NCBI GenBank assembly: GCA_963819715.1
Contig: CAWFXE010000006.1
Span: forward strand, 744,001 to 808,000
Source of the DNA: DASUPK01 sp963819715
Lineage (GTDB): Bacteria > Actinomycetota > Thermoleophilia > Solirubrobacterales > 70-9
Direction of reading: 5' to 3'
Length of the DNA: 64,000 bases
How positions within the stretch are numbered: position 1 is the stretch's first letter; each line of letters opens with the position of its first letter. Of the stretch, positions 33,978 to 42,434 are shown in pieces. The notes under the pieces are model-generated. The model did not search any database, had not been told where the DNA came from, and saw only the letters and a program-made list of their open reading frames with translations. Position numbers and translations under genes: made by a program.

Positions 33978-34755
33978 CGTGCTCCACCCGATCGATGGCG
34001 GCGTGCGTTGCCTTCGCCGCGTCCGGGTCGGCCAGATCGATTCCTGGTGGGAGCTCGACGTGGAGCTCTCCCGACGGATCGAGCTGGATGTGCGCGGTCT
34101 CGGCGCGGCTGTCCAGCACGTGCCCGCCGCGGGCCCGGTCCTCGCTGATGAAGTGGAGGTGCCAGCCGGCGACCTCGATCCCCTCCGCGTACTCGGGGAA
34201 GCGGAACCCGAGCATCGTGCCGTCGGCGCCGTCGAGCTCGAAGACGTGCTGCTCGTCCACGACCTCAGTCAGGGGGCGGTAGGGCGGCTCCTGCCGCGGA
34301 ACGGATCGCGCCTTCACGGACTCGAAGCGCCCGTCGATGCGGACGGCGCAGGACGCCGTCTCGGCCGGGATCCGGCGATCGATCTCTGAGAGCAGCCGGT
34401 CGTGGTCGAGCGACCCCTCGATGTCGAACCCGATCTCCGGGCGGAAGGGGACGACCACGGCGAACGGAGTTCGCTCGGCGGACGGCACCTCGGTGATCGT
34501 GCCCTCGACGTCGGCGCGATAGAACCGCCCGTCGATCGCGATCATCTCGCCGTCCAGGTGGTTGAGCGTCCCGAGCCCGAGGTCGCCGTGCTCGGCGAGC
34601 TCGGCGAAGCTCACGTCGCCCTCGAAGGAACCGTCGAGAAGGGCCCCGATCGTGGAGGCCTGGAAGAGAACGTGCGGGTCGTGCTCGGCATGGAGGTCGG
34701 CGTGGCGCATCGCCTCCACGTGCAGCGAGCGGATCCAGCGCTCGTCGAGGCTCAT
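33970..34755 (-). CDS. alsD: Alpha-acetolactate decarboxylase
   Basis: 261 aa. Family hallmarks: HVLFQASTIGALLDGSFEGD, HGDLGLGTLNHLDGEMIAIDG, and the zinc site GWHLHFISEDRARGGHVLD (three His plus downstream Glu). Converts 2-acetolactate to acetoin. No acetolactate synthase or acetoin reductase gene is adjacent. ATG overlaps the stop of the fatty acid hydroxylase gene (ATGA) and its 3' end overlaps the epimerase, so the three form one operon, an unusual partnership. Confidence 0.88.
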   Translation of the reverse strand: MSLDERWIRSLHVEAMRHADLHAEHDPHVLFQASTIGALLDGSFEGDVSFAELAEHGDLGLGTLNHLDGEMIAIDGRFYRADVEGTITEVPSAERTPFAVVVPFRPEIGFDIEGSLDHDRLLSEIDRRIPAETASCAVRIDGRFESVKARSVPRQEPPYRPLTEVVDEQHVFELDGADGTMLGFRFPEYAEGIEVAGWHLHFISEDRARGGHVLDSRAETAHIQLDPSGELHVELPPGIDLADPDAAKATHAAIDRVEHDG

Positions 34756-35426
34756 CCGGTGGGATCGAGGGTGCGCGCGGTTTTCGACTTCGGCACCTCG
34801 CGGGCCGCGGGGTTCGTGCCGAGGACCCGATCGCTGAGGTTGTTGGTGATCCCGTGCCAGAAGTGCTCGTTCTTGAAGTGGTGGAGGCGGTGGTTTCGCC
34901 AGATCGCCTTGTAGACGCTGGTCCGCGGCCGGTAGGCCGTGTGGATCAGGAAGTGGGTCCACTCGTAGACGAAGACCATGCAGTAGCCGGCGATCGCGCC
35001 GCTGATCAGCGCGCCGAGCGGAATCGGCTCGGCGAGCAGCGTGACGATCCCGGCGACCGCTCCGATGGTGAGAGGCACCGCCACCAGCATCAGGAAGGCC
35101 GCCTGCCACCAGTACAGGAGCACCATGTCGAGATCGTTCGGATCGCCATGGTGGGCGCGGTGGGCCCGAGCGGCGACGGTCTCGACCTGACGGTCGCGGA
35201 CCCTGATCGGCTTCGCGTGCAGCAGATAGACGTGAATCGCCCACTCGCCGAACGGATAGATCGCCAACAGCGCCGCCACGGCGACCGCGTCGCGCCAGGT
35301 GAGATCTCCAATCACCGCGCGAAGGACGACGAGGATCAGGACCCCGGCCCCGATCACCCACGGCGACTCCTTGCGCAGGAACTCCCGCCGCGCCTGCCCC
35401 AGCGAGCTGACCTCTCCGGAACGCAT
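34752..35426 (-). CDS. Sterol desaturase / fatty acid hydroxylase superfamily membrane protein
   Basis: About 224 aa with several helices and the di-iron histidine clusters HVYLLH, HRAHH, HFLIH, HRLHHFKNEHFWHG. These bind two irons and use O2 to hydroxylate lipids or carotenoids at the membrane. ATG at 35426 (GTG at 35435 possible). First gene of the operon with acetolactate decarboxylase and the epimerase. Confidence 0.87.
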   Translation of the reverse strand: MRSGEVSSLGQARREFLRKESPWVIGAGVLILVVLRAVIGDLTWRDAVAVAALLAIYPFGEWAIHVYLLHAKPIRVRDRQVETVAARAHRAHHGDPNDLDMVLLYWWQAAFLMLVAVPLTIGAVAGIVTLLAEPIPLGALISGAIAGYCMVFVYEWTHFLIHTAYRPRTSVYKAIWRNHRLHHFKNEHFWHGITNNLSDRVLGTNPAAREVPKSKTARTLDPTG

Positions 35427-35668
35427 CTCGACCACGGAGCCTAGTCCCGATTCGAGCAGCGGGGCGGGGACCGGCCCGGGGAGCCTCCCGTGGCTCCGCG
35501 CGCCGGTCCCGTGCCGTCCCGCTTGCGTACCCCTGAGTACGACTCGAAGACTGCGGACATCTTACCCAGTTTTATGCATCACACAAGTAGGTAGGGGAGA
35601 TATCTATTTTTGGGGACCCTGGAAGGGCGGTGTGGCGGCGTGGGCCGCAGGTACGCTCCGCATGCCCG

Positions 35669-35742
35669 GCCCCCGTAGCTCAGCTGGATAGAGCGCCGGC
35701 CTTCTAAGCCGGATGTCGCAGGTTCGAGTCCTGCCGGGGGCG
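35669..35742 (+). tRNA. tRNA-Arg (anticodon TCT)
   Basis: Acceptor GCCCCCG/CGGGGGC, D-arm GCTC-AGCTGGATA-GAGC, anticodon stem CCGGC/GCCGG with loop CTTCTAA (anticodon 35703-35705), variable ATGTC, T-arm GCAGG-TTCGAGT-CCTGC, discriminator G. No encoded CCA. The ~230 nt before it are intergenic, with an AT-rich stretch and a GGACCGG...CCGGTCC hairpin downstream of nothing but the minus-strand hydroxylase start. Confidence 0.95.
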
Positions 35743-35836
35743 CTTCGATTCGTCACCGGCGATTTCGCAACTCTCTTTATGGCCGTGGGTTAGATTGGCC
35801 GAGCAGCAGGGGAAGGAACCCGAGAGAGGAGAGGAC

Positions 35837-37093
35837 TTGTACGCCCAAGCTTCGTCGCTTCGTGCCCGGAGGGCCATAGCCCTTGTCGTCATCGCCCTGG
35901 CCGCGCTGTTCGTGGTCATCGCCTCCAGCCAACGTGCCGAGGCGAAGGCGAAGTCGAAGGCTCATGCCAAGGCCACCAAGGTGGTGAAGGGCCCGAAGGG
36001 GCTGAAGTTCTACAAGCCGCCGAAGAAGCTGCCGAAGCACCAGGGACAGCTGATCTGGGCGCGGCCGGCCACCGGCCTCGTGCCGCTCCAGAACGCGCGC
36101 TACACGAAGCTCGTCCTCTACTCGTCCCGCACCCCGCAGGGCAAGAAGACCGCGGTCTCCGGCTCGATCAGCATCCCGAAGGGCAAGCCGCCGAAGGGCG
36201 GTTGGCCGGTGATCACCTGGGCGCACGGGACGACCGGCGTCGCGGACGTCTGCGCTCCGTCGCGGAACAGCGTGACCTCCCCGGCCCAGCCTTACATCTC
36301 CTACATCTACCCGGATCTGAGCGCCTGGCTCGCGGCGGGCTACGCCGTGCTCCAGACCGACTACCAGGGTCTCGGCACGCCCGGCCCGCATGCGTATCTG
36401 GTCGGGACGGCCGAGGGCCGCAGCGTCGTCGACATCGTCGCGGCGGCGCGCCAGCTCGACCGGAAGATCAGCAAGCGCTACCTGATCGCAGGCCACTCGC
36501 AGGGCGGCCAGTCGGCGCTCTTCGCGGCCGGCCTCGCACAGAGCTGGGAGCCCAAGCTGAAGCTGCGCGGCACCGTCGCGTTCGCCCCCGCCTCGCACAT
36601 CCTCGATCAGGAGTCACTGCTGCCGGCGCTCACCACGCCCAGCAGCCTGACCGCGCTGGCGACGTTGATCATCAGCGGGGCCTCGACACAGTCGACCGCG
36701 ATCGACGTCAACAAGATCCTCTCGGACCCGGTGCTCCAGTTCTATCCGCTGCTCGAGAGCCAGTGCCTGGCGCAGCTCGGGCAGTCGAATGAGCTGGGAG
36801 GCATCCCGCCGTCGCAGCTCGAGCGCCCGGGCGCCGACCTCAGCGCGGTCAGGCCCGTGCTGGCGGCGATGAACCCGGCTGTGAAGACCACGCGGCCGGT
36901 CCTGGTCGAGCAGGGAACCGCCGACACCACGGTATACCCGTTCCTCACCGACCAGCTCGTCACTGAGTTGCAGGGGCTCGGGGACCAGCTGACCTACACC
37001 AAGTACCCGGGCGTCGACCACGCAGGAGTGGTGACGGCCGGCGATGCGGAGGCGCTGTCGTTCTTCCAGCAGATGCTGCCGCCACGCGGCTGA
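35837..37093 (+). CDS. Secreted alpha/beta-hydrolase (LIP-type lipase)
   Basis: 418 aa. Signal/anchor helix ARRAIALVVIALAALFVVIASS followed by a Lys-rich mature N-terminus. Catalytic triad candidates: Ser in AGHSQGGQSA, Asp in EQGTADTTVYP, His in PGVDHAGVV. The oxyanion region is TWAHGTTG. The pattern fits secretory triacylglycerol lipases of the LIP family. TTG at 35837 is chosen because GAGAGGAGAGG ends just before it; TTG at 35795 lacks such a site. A TAGATT box at 35791-35796 is a likely -10. Confidence 0.87.
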   Translation: MYAQASSLRARRAIALVVIALAALFVVIASSQRAEAKAKSKAHAKATKVVKGPKGLKFYKPPKKLPKHQGQLIWARPATGLVPLQNARYTKLVLYSSRTPQGKKTAVSGSISIPKGKPPKGGWPVITWAHGTTGVADVCAPSRNSVTSPAQPYISYIYPDLSAWLAAGYAVLQTDYQGLGTPGPHAYLVGTAEGRSVVDIVAAARQLDRKISKRYLIAGHSQGGQSALFAAGLAQSWEPKLKLRGTVAFAPASHILDQESLLPALTTPSSLTALATLIISGASTQSTAIDVNKILSDPVLQFYPLLESQCLAQLGQSNELGGIPPSQLERPGADLSAVRPVLAAMNPAVKTTRPVLVEQGTADTTVYPFLTDQLVTELQGLGDQLTYTKYPGVDHAGVVTAGDAEALSFFQQMLPPRG

Positions 37094-37105
37094 ACTGAGC
37101 GGACT

Positions 37106-37132
37106 GCGGCCCCGGGTTCATCCCGGGGCCGC
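37106..37132 (+). terminator. Strong terminator hairpin after the lipase gene
   Basis: GCGGCCCCGGG-TTCAT-CCCGGGGCCGC: eleven perfect G/C pairs, 5-nt loop, 12 nt after the stop codon and just before the tRNA-His promoter. Confidence 0.8.
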
Positions 37133-37157
37133 GGCTCACGCTAGATTGGACCCACGC

Positions 37158-37231
37158 GGTGGGCGTAGCTCAGTTGGTAGAGCTCCTGGTTGTGGTCCAG
37201 GTGGTCGCCGGTTCGAGTCCGGTCGCTCACC
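37158..37231 (+). tRNA. tRNA-His (anticodon GTG)
   Basis: Includes the extra 5' G (37158) that pairs with C73. Acceptor GTGGGCG/CGCTCAC with one G-T pair, D-arm GCTC/GAGC, anticodon stem CCTGG/CCAGG with loop TTGTGGT (anticodon 37192-37194), T-arm GCCGG-TTCGAGT-CCGGT. TAGATT at 37142-37147 is a well-placed -10. A hairpin AAAGCG-ACTC-CGCTTT at 37277-37292 could terminate it. Confidence 0.93.
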
Positions 37232-37366
37232 CTCCGCTTGCTTGCTTGAGGTCCGGGGGATCGCTGCTCTTCGTCCAAAGCGACTCCGCTTTGCGCCCGT
37301 TGCGAGGTCAAGCATGCCTCGGGTAGGGTCGGCGCACCACAGGGGAACCGGAAAGGAACGAGCGTG

Positions 37367-37777
37367 ATGCCCGACTCCAAAGATGTGATCCTCAAGCACA
37401 TCGCCGCCGTCAACGACCGTGACAGCGACGCTGAACCCTGGGCCGCCGATGCCGAGCTGGTGGCGCCGGGAGGACAGGCCAGCGGTCGCGACGGCGTCCT
37501 CGGCTTTTTGGGCGTCTTTCACGAGGCGTTTCCGGACCTTCGGCTTGAGGTCACCCAGCTCTTGGCCGACGGGCCGGCTGCAGCGGCCGAAGGCACCATT
37601 GTGGGCACCCATGACGGCGTGCTTCACACCCCCAACGGTGACGTCGCGCCGACAGGACGAGCGGTTGAGCTTCGGTTTGCGGCGGTCTATGTCACCGACG
37701 GCGACGACCTCAAGTCCGAGCACCTTTTCTTCGACCAGATGGACTTTCTCGGCCAGCTCGGTCTCCTCCCCGAATAG
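37367..37777 (+). CDS. SnoaL-like ester cyclase/polyketide-cyclase family protein
   Basis: 136 aa, NTF2-like fold. Features: ILKHIAAVNDRD, the cavity pattern GRDGVLGFLGVFHEAFPDLRLEV, and EGTIVGTHDGVL. Annotated ester cyclases of this type have varied or unknown substrates. ATG at 37367 (GTG at 37364 equally possible) after AAAGGAA. The following 195 nt (37778-37972) hold no gene; a GAGCC...GGCTC stem is the only structure noticed. Confidence 0.78.
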   Translation: MPDSKDVILKHIAAVNDRDSDAEPWAADAELVAPGGQASGRDGVLGFLGVFHEAFPDLRLEVTQLLADGPAAAAEGTIVGTHDGVLHTPNGDVAPTGRAVELRFAAVYVTDGDDLKSEHLFFDQMDFLGQLGLLPE

Positions 37778-37972
37778 CGGTCGGCGCCAGATACGGACGA
37801 AGCGCATCGAGGAGCCGCCGGTGGCTCGGTCTGGGCCCCCTGTCGCTTTCAATGGAAAGCAGCGGTTTCAATCAGCGGCTCTGAGCGTCGGACTTCAAGA
37901 CGGCCGCAAGTCGCATGATGGCTCGAACGGCCGTTTGGTTCGAAAACCATCCCACTAGGGACCCTCCGGCGG

Positions 37973-38245
37973 CTATGCCTCGTACTGCGCGCTGAACTCC
38001 GCCGCCTGCGGCTTGCCCTTGTGGCCGGCCTCCTGCAGGATCCCGGGGGTCTCTGGGTCGGACGCGAAGCTCTGGAATCCGTCCATGTCCCAGTCGAAGA
38101 TCACCCACACCCGGTCGCTCTCGTTGGGATCGCGATACACCTTCGACCCCTTGGATCCGTGCTCCTTGCGCTTATCAGCGCCCTTCGTCGAGAAGATCTC
38201 AGAGAAGCGGTCGAAGTCCTCGACCTGAGTCGTCAACAGAATCAT
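37973..38245 (-). CDS. Small alpha/beta-barrel (ABM/DUF1330-like) protein
   Basis: 90 aa. MILLTTQVEDFDRFSEIFSTKG... followed by HGSKGSKVYRDPNESDRVWVIFDWD fits dimeric ferredoxin-like barrel proteins (antibiotic biosynthesis monooxygenase superfamily), but no catalytic role can be inferred. ATG at 38245 preferred; an in-frame upstream ATG would add an atypical 22 residues. Confidence 0.65.
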   Translation of the reverse strand: MILLTTQVEDFDRFSEIFSTKGADKRKEHGSKGSKVYRDPNESDRVWVIFDWDMDGFQSFASDPETPGILQEAGHKGKPQAAEFSAQYEA

Positions 38246-38343
38246 GGCTCTCCTTCCAGCGAGGGCCCCCTGCGGCGACCCTATACGGGCCGGCGAAGGC
38301 AAGTCAATCATCTCGATGGCAAATGGGGCGATACTGGTCCGCG

Positions 38344-38736
38344 ATGTCAGAGGAGAACGTGGAGAGGATCAAGGCCGGCTTCGAGGCTCACAACCGCGGC
38401 GACCTCGACGCCATGGTCGAGCTCTACGCCCCGGATGTCGTGTTCGAGACCCTGCTCCTTGGGACCCACCACGGGAACGAGGCGATCCGGACGATCTACG
38501 CGGAGAACCAGAAGACCATGGCCGGCTATGACGTCGTCCCGGTGGAGCTGATCGACGCCGGGGACAAGGTGGTTGCCGTCGCCCAGGCGGTTGGAGCAGG
38601 CTCCACCAGCCAGATCTCGGTGGACGACGCATTCGCCTTCGTCTTCACGTTCAAGGGCGAGCGGGTGATCCGCGAGCAGGCCTTCAGGAACAAGGAGGAA
38701 GCGCTCGAGGCCGCCGGGCTTTCGGGAGGGCGTTGA
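38344..38736 (+). CDS. Nuclear transport factor 2 / SnoaL-like protein
   Basis: 130 aa. MSEENVERIKAGFEAHNRGDLDAMVELYAPDVVFET is a standard opening for this cone-fold family. The family serves as isomerase/cyclase or ligand-binding scaffold; the substrate is unknown. Divergent from the 90-aa barrel gene. The 3' end overlaps the convergent MmcQ/YjbR gene by 53 bp. Confidence 0.8.
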   Translation: MSEENVERIKAGFEAHNRGDLDAMVELYAPDVVFETLLLGTHHGNEAIRTIYAENQKTMAGYDVVPVELIDAGDKVVAVAQAVGAGSTSQISVDDAFAFVFTFKGERVIREQAFRNKEEALEAAGLSGGR

Positions 38737-39058
38737 CGACGAGGTCGTAGGAGTCCTCGATCATCTCCTTGAGCATCCGGTCCGGCAGGGAGCCGTCGAT
38801 CGTCACGGTGTTCCAGTGCCTCTTGTTGAGGTGATACCCGGGCACGATCGCCGCGTGAGACTCACGGAGCTGCTCCGCGAGCAGCGGCTCGCACTTGAGG
38901 CTGACCTTCAGGGGGCTGCTGGTGAGCTGGGAGAGCGCGAACATCTTCCCGCCGACCTTGAAAACGGAGACCTCGGGGCCGAACGGGAAGGTCTCCTCCG
39001 ATCCTGAGAAGGACAGGGAGTAGTTGCGAAGAGCGGCGGGGCCCATCGAGTAGATCAT
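38684..39058 (-). CDS. MmcQ/YjbR-family protein
   Basis: 124 aa. CyaY-like fold; recognised from VFKVGGKMFALSQL, VSLKCEPLLAEQLRE, PGYHLNKRHWNTVTIDG and the acidic-helix end EDSYDLVVNALP. The family is named DNA-binding but this is weakly supported. Its ATG (39058) shares bases with an ATG on the other strand at 39057. Confidence 0.85.
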   Translation of the reverse strand: MIYSMGPAALRNYSLSFSGSEETFPFGPEVSVFKVGGKMFALSQLTSSPLKVSLKCEPLLAEQLRESHAAIVPGYHLNKRHWNTVTIDGSLPDRMLKEMIEDSYDLVVNALPKARRPRALPPCS

Positions 39059-39086
39059 GAAGCCCGGTGCTCGTACGATCCGGGCG

Positions 39087-40691
39087 ATGCTTATCGACGG
39101 CGCCGAGCTCGACGCACCGGCAGCACCCCTCGACGACCTGCTGCGCCCCGGCCTCGATGCCGACCCCGACGCCGTCGCCGTCGTTTCCGCGGAGCGCTCG
39201 CTGACCTGGCCCGAGCTCGACCATGCCGGCTCGGCGCTTGCCGGCGGATACCGGGCCATGGGCCTGGAGCCTGGCGATCGCATCGCGTCGCTGATGCCGA
39301 ACCGGATCGATCTCCTGGTCCACTACCTGGCCTGCTTCCGGGCCGGGTTGATCGCCACCCCGCTCAACTACCGCTACACGGCGCGCGAGATTGACCACGC
39401 TCTCCAAGTCAGCCAGGCCCGCGTCCTGCTCGCCCACGTCGAACGCGCCGAGGACGTGGCGGCGAGTGAGCTCGCCTCCGGCCTCGAGCTGGGCACCATC
39501 GCCTACCGCGACGCCGAGCCGCAGCACGCGCACAACGAGGAGCCCGCCGGCGTTGGGCACGGCTGGCGTCAGGAGTTCGCGGAGCTGCTGGACCACGAGC
39601 CGCTCGCCGCCGATGACGAGGAGCCCGATCCCGACGCCCCGGCGGTGATCTTCTTCACCTCGGGGAGCACCGGTCCCGCCAAGGGCGTTACCCACACGCG
39701 GCACACGCTCCGCTGGATGATCGCCAGCGCAGCCGGGGCATTCGAGCTTGACTCCTCGGACGTCTTCCTTCCCGGCTCCTCGATGTCGCACATCGGCTCG
39801 TTCCTCTGGGCGCTGGCCATGCTCTCGGTCGGCGGCAAGGTGGTCGTCGCCCGGAGCACCGACGCTCACGAGCTGCTCCCACTCTTACGCGACCAGCAGC
39901 CGACGATCCTCGCGATGATCCCGGCGGCCCTCTCGGCTCTGATCCACGACCACGAGCTCGAGCCGGCCGACTTCTCCTCGCTGCGCATCTGCCGGGCGGG
40001 GGCCGACAAGGTCTCGACCGAATTGCTCACGGAGTTCGCCGAGATGGCCGGGTTCCCGATCGTCGAGGGGTACGGGATGACCGAGGTCGGGCTGACGACG
40101 CTGAACCCGCCGTCGGGCGAGATCAGGCAGGGCTCGATCGGCAGGCCGATCTGCGGCTACTCGATCGCTCTGCGAGATGAGCACGGCGAGCCGATCGTGG
40201 GCGGTGAGGTCGGGCGCATCTGGATCCGCACCCGCAGCCGCATGGCTGGCTACTGGCGGGCCCAGGAGGCGACCGACGACGTCGTGATCGACGACTGGCT
40301 CGACTCAGGCGACCTCGCCCGCGCCGACGACGACGGCTACCTTTGGTTCTTCGGCCGCAAGAAGCAGGTGATAGTGCACGACGGATCCAACATCAGCCCC
40401 TATGAGGTGGAGGGCGCGCTGGTCGAGCACCCCGCGATCAACCTCGCCGGGGCCGTGGGCGTCCACGACGCCGTCCACGGAGAGAACGTCCGCGCCTACG
40501 TCACCCTGGCCGAGGGTGCCGATGCTCCCTCGCGCGCCGACCTGATCGTGTACTGCCGCGACCGCATCGGCTACAAGGCGCCGGAGGAGATCGTCTTCCT
40601 CGATGAGATGCCGCTCAACCCGACGGGCAAGATCGACCGTGTGGGGCTGAAGCGGATGGCCGAGGACCACCTGCACCCGCACGGCCTGTAG
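39087..40691 (+). CDS. AMP-binding acyl-CoA ligase
   Basis: About 534 aa. ATP-binding P-loop FFTSGSTGPAKGVTHT, YGMTE, DWLDSGDLARADDDGYLWFFGRKK and the catalytic Lys in NPTGKIDR: a complete ANL-superfamily fatty-acid/aryl-CoA ligase. It activates a carboxylate to the acyl-AMP and then CoA thioester. ATG at 39087 follows TACGAT (39074-39079) by 7 nt; ATG at 39057 is in frame but overlaps the divergent MmcQ start. Could feed the beta-oxidation genes elsewhere in the window. Confidence 0.9.
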   Translation: MLIDGAELDAPAAPLDDLLRPGLDADPDAVAVVSAERSLTWPELDHAGSALAGGYRAMGLEPGDRIASLMPNRIDLLVHYLACFRAGLIATPLNYRYTAREIDHALQVSQARVLLAHVERAEDVAASELASGLELGTIAYRDAEPQHAHNEEPAGVGHGWRQEFAELLDHEPLAADDEEPDPDAPAVIFFTSGSTGPAKGVTHTRHTLRWMIASAAGAFELDSSDVFLPGSSMSHIGSFLWALAMLSVGGKVVVARSTDAHELLPLLRDQQPTILAMIPAALSALIHDHELEPADFSSLRICRAGADKVSTELLTEFAEMAGFPIVEGYGMTEVGLTTLNPPSGEIRQGSIGRPICGYSIALRDEHGEPIVGGEVGRIWIRTRSRMAGYWRAQEATDDVVIDDWLDSGDLARADDDGYLWFFGRKKQVIVHDGSNISPYEVEGALVEHPAINLAGAVGVHDAVHGENVRAYVTLAEGADAPSRADLIVYCRDRIGYKAPEEIVFLDEMPLNPTGKIDRVGLKRMAEDHLHPHGL

Positions 40692-40696
40692 GGAAG

Positions 40697-41995
40697 CTAA
40701 GGCTGCGCGACCGGGACGGGCGCTTCGCCGCCGTCCTCCGGCGTCACCAGGATCGCGCCCTCGCCCGAGGCATAGGCCTCCTCGCCGTGGTGGACGAGAT
40801 CCATGCCGACCGCCTCGTCGCGCTCCACGCCTCGAAGCGAGGTGACGAAGCCGATGGCGCGCAGCAGCGCGTAGGTCATGACGAAGGCATAGGCGGGACC
40901 GGCGAGGTCGGCCAGCACCTGGTCGAGCAACTGCCCGGCGTTCCCGTACAGGATCCCGTTGGAGATCCCATTCCAGCTGGCCTGTGCGATGAAGCCGACC
41001 GCGAGGATTCCGGTGAAGCCCGCGACGCCGTGAGCGGCCAGCACGTCGAGCGTCTCGTCGACCCGGGTCCGCGGCCGGTAGAGGATCACGAAGTAGCAGG
41101 GGAAGGCGCCCAGGAAGCCCAGCGCGAGCGCCCAGCCCGGGCTGATGAACCCGCCGGCCGGGGTGATCAGCACGCAGCCGACGATGATCGCCGTCGCGGC
41201 GCCGATCGCCGTCACCCGCCGGCCTCGAATCAGGTCCAGCATGAACCAGGCGACCAGCGTGGCGCATGGACAGAGCAGCGTGTTGGTGAAGGCGAGGACG
41301 CTGTTCTGGCCGGTCGAGAAGCCGCTGCCGCCGTTGAAGCCGAACCAGCCGAACCACAGCAGGCCGGCGCCGAGGAGGACATAGACGGCGTTGTGGGGGA
41401 GGAGCGCCTGGCGCCCGTAGTCCTTGCGCGCGCCGACCACCAGCGCCGCGGCAAGGGCTGAGAAGCCCGATCCCATCTCCACCGGAACGCCGCCGGCGAA
41501 GTCGAGCGTGCCGCGCTCGAAGAGCCAGCCGCCGCCGAAGGCCCAGTGGGCGAGGACGGAGTAGACGAGGACCGACCAGAGCGCCGCGAAGACCAGGAAT
41601 GCGCCGAAGCGCATCCGCTCGACCACGGCTCCGGAGACCAGCGCCGTGGTGATGATGCAGAAGGTCGCCTGGAAGGCGAAGAAGACGAGGTGGGGGATGG
41701 TCAGGCCGTTGACCGGCGCGAAGGTCACGTCGTGGAGGCCCACGTAGTTGAGGCCCCCGATCAGGTCGCCCGTCCCGTCGAAGGCCAGCGAGTAGCCGAC
41801 GAGCGCCCAGGTGACCGTCGCCACCGCGATCGCGGCGATGCACATCATGAATGTGTTGAGCGTGTTCTTCGACCGGACCAGGCCGGCGTAGAAGAGACCG
41901 AGCGCCGGGGTCATCATCAGCACGAGGGCCGTCGCCGTCAGCATCCAGGCCGTGTCGCCGGTGTCGATCTGTGCCGCCGCGACCAGGCCGCTCAT
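40697..41995 (-). CDS. amt: Ammonium transporter
   Basis: 432 aa, eleven-helix Amt/Mep protein. Typical segments: ALGLFYAGLVRSKN, FGGGWLF, GFNGGSG, AAHGVAGFTG (second pore His). The first member of the twin-His pore pair is Glu: DFAGGVPVEMGSG aligns with the E. coli pattern ending VVHI. C-terminal HHGEEAY tail contacts GlnK in the family. Start overlaps the glnK stop (TGATG), so the two genes form one operon. Confidence 0.93.
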   Translation of the reverse strand: MSGLVAAAQIDTGDTAWMLTATALVLMMTPALGLFYAGLVRSKNTLNTFMMCIAAIAVATVTWALVGYSLAFDGTGDLIGGLNYVGLHDVTFAPVNGLTIPHLVFFAFQATFCIITTALVSGAVVERMRFGAFLVFAALWSVLVYSVLAHWAFGGGWLFERGTLDFAGGVPVEMGSGFSALAAALVVGARKDYGRQALLPHNAVYVLLGAGLLWFGWFGFNGGSGFSTGQNSVLAFTNTLLCPCATLVAWFMLDLIRGRRVTAIGAATAIIVGCVLITPAGGFISPGWALALGFLGAFPCYFVILYRPRTRVDETLDVLAAHGVAGFTGILAVGFIAQASWNGISNGILYGNAGQLLDQVLADLAGPAYAFVMTYALLRAIGFVTSLRGVERDEAVGMDLVHHGEEAYASGEGAILVTPEDGGEAPVPVAQP

Positions 41996-42354
41996 CAGCC
42001 GTCCACCGGCGTGACCGCGGCGTTGTCGGACTCGCCCGTCCGGATGCGGACTGCCCGCTCGAGCGGGAGGACGAAGATCTTCCCGTCACCGACCTCGCCG
42101 GTCTGCGCTCCCTCCTGCAGAGCAGCGAGCGTGGGCTCCACGAACGGGTCCGTGACCGCGATCTCGAAGCGCACCTTCTCGGCGAGCTCCATCTTCACGG
42201 TCGTTCCGCGGTAGGTCTCGACCTGGTCGAGCTCCCCACCGTGTCCCTGCACGCGGCTCATCGAGACGCCCTTGATCTCGGCGCGGTAGAGCGCCTCCAG
42301 CACGTCGTTGGCCTTCTCAGGCCGCACGATGGCGATCACCAGCTTCACAGCCAC
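41995..42354 (-). CDS. glnK: PII nitrogen-regulatory protein
   Basis: 119 aa. Begins VKLVIAIVRPEKANDVLEAL; T-loop contains ETYRGTTV with the Tyr that is modified in many PII proteins; GDGKIFVLPLERAVRIRTGE is the C-terminal signature. Binds ATP/ADP and 2-oxoglutarate and gates the adjacent Amt. No glutamine synthetase or uridylyltransferase gene is in the window. GTG start. Confidence 0.93.
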   Translation of the reverse strand: MAVKLVIAIVRPEKANDVLEALYRAEIKGVSMSRVQGHGGELDQVETYRGTTVKMELAEKVRFEIAVTDPFVEPTLAALQEGAQTGEVGDGKIFVLPLERAVRIRTGESDNAAVTPVDG

Positions 42355-42434
42355 ACCTCCCGACGCACAAAACGACAGCGCCAGCCGCTGTCGGACCCGA
42401 CGCTATCCGCGGCGTCCGACGGAACTCCGGCGCG

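Noticed and set aside
37778..37972. tRNA fragment (GGTTCGAAAACC-like T-arm)
   Set aside because: No matching acceptor, D or anticodon arms could be found around it.
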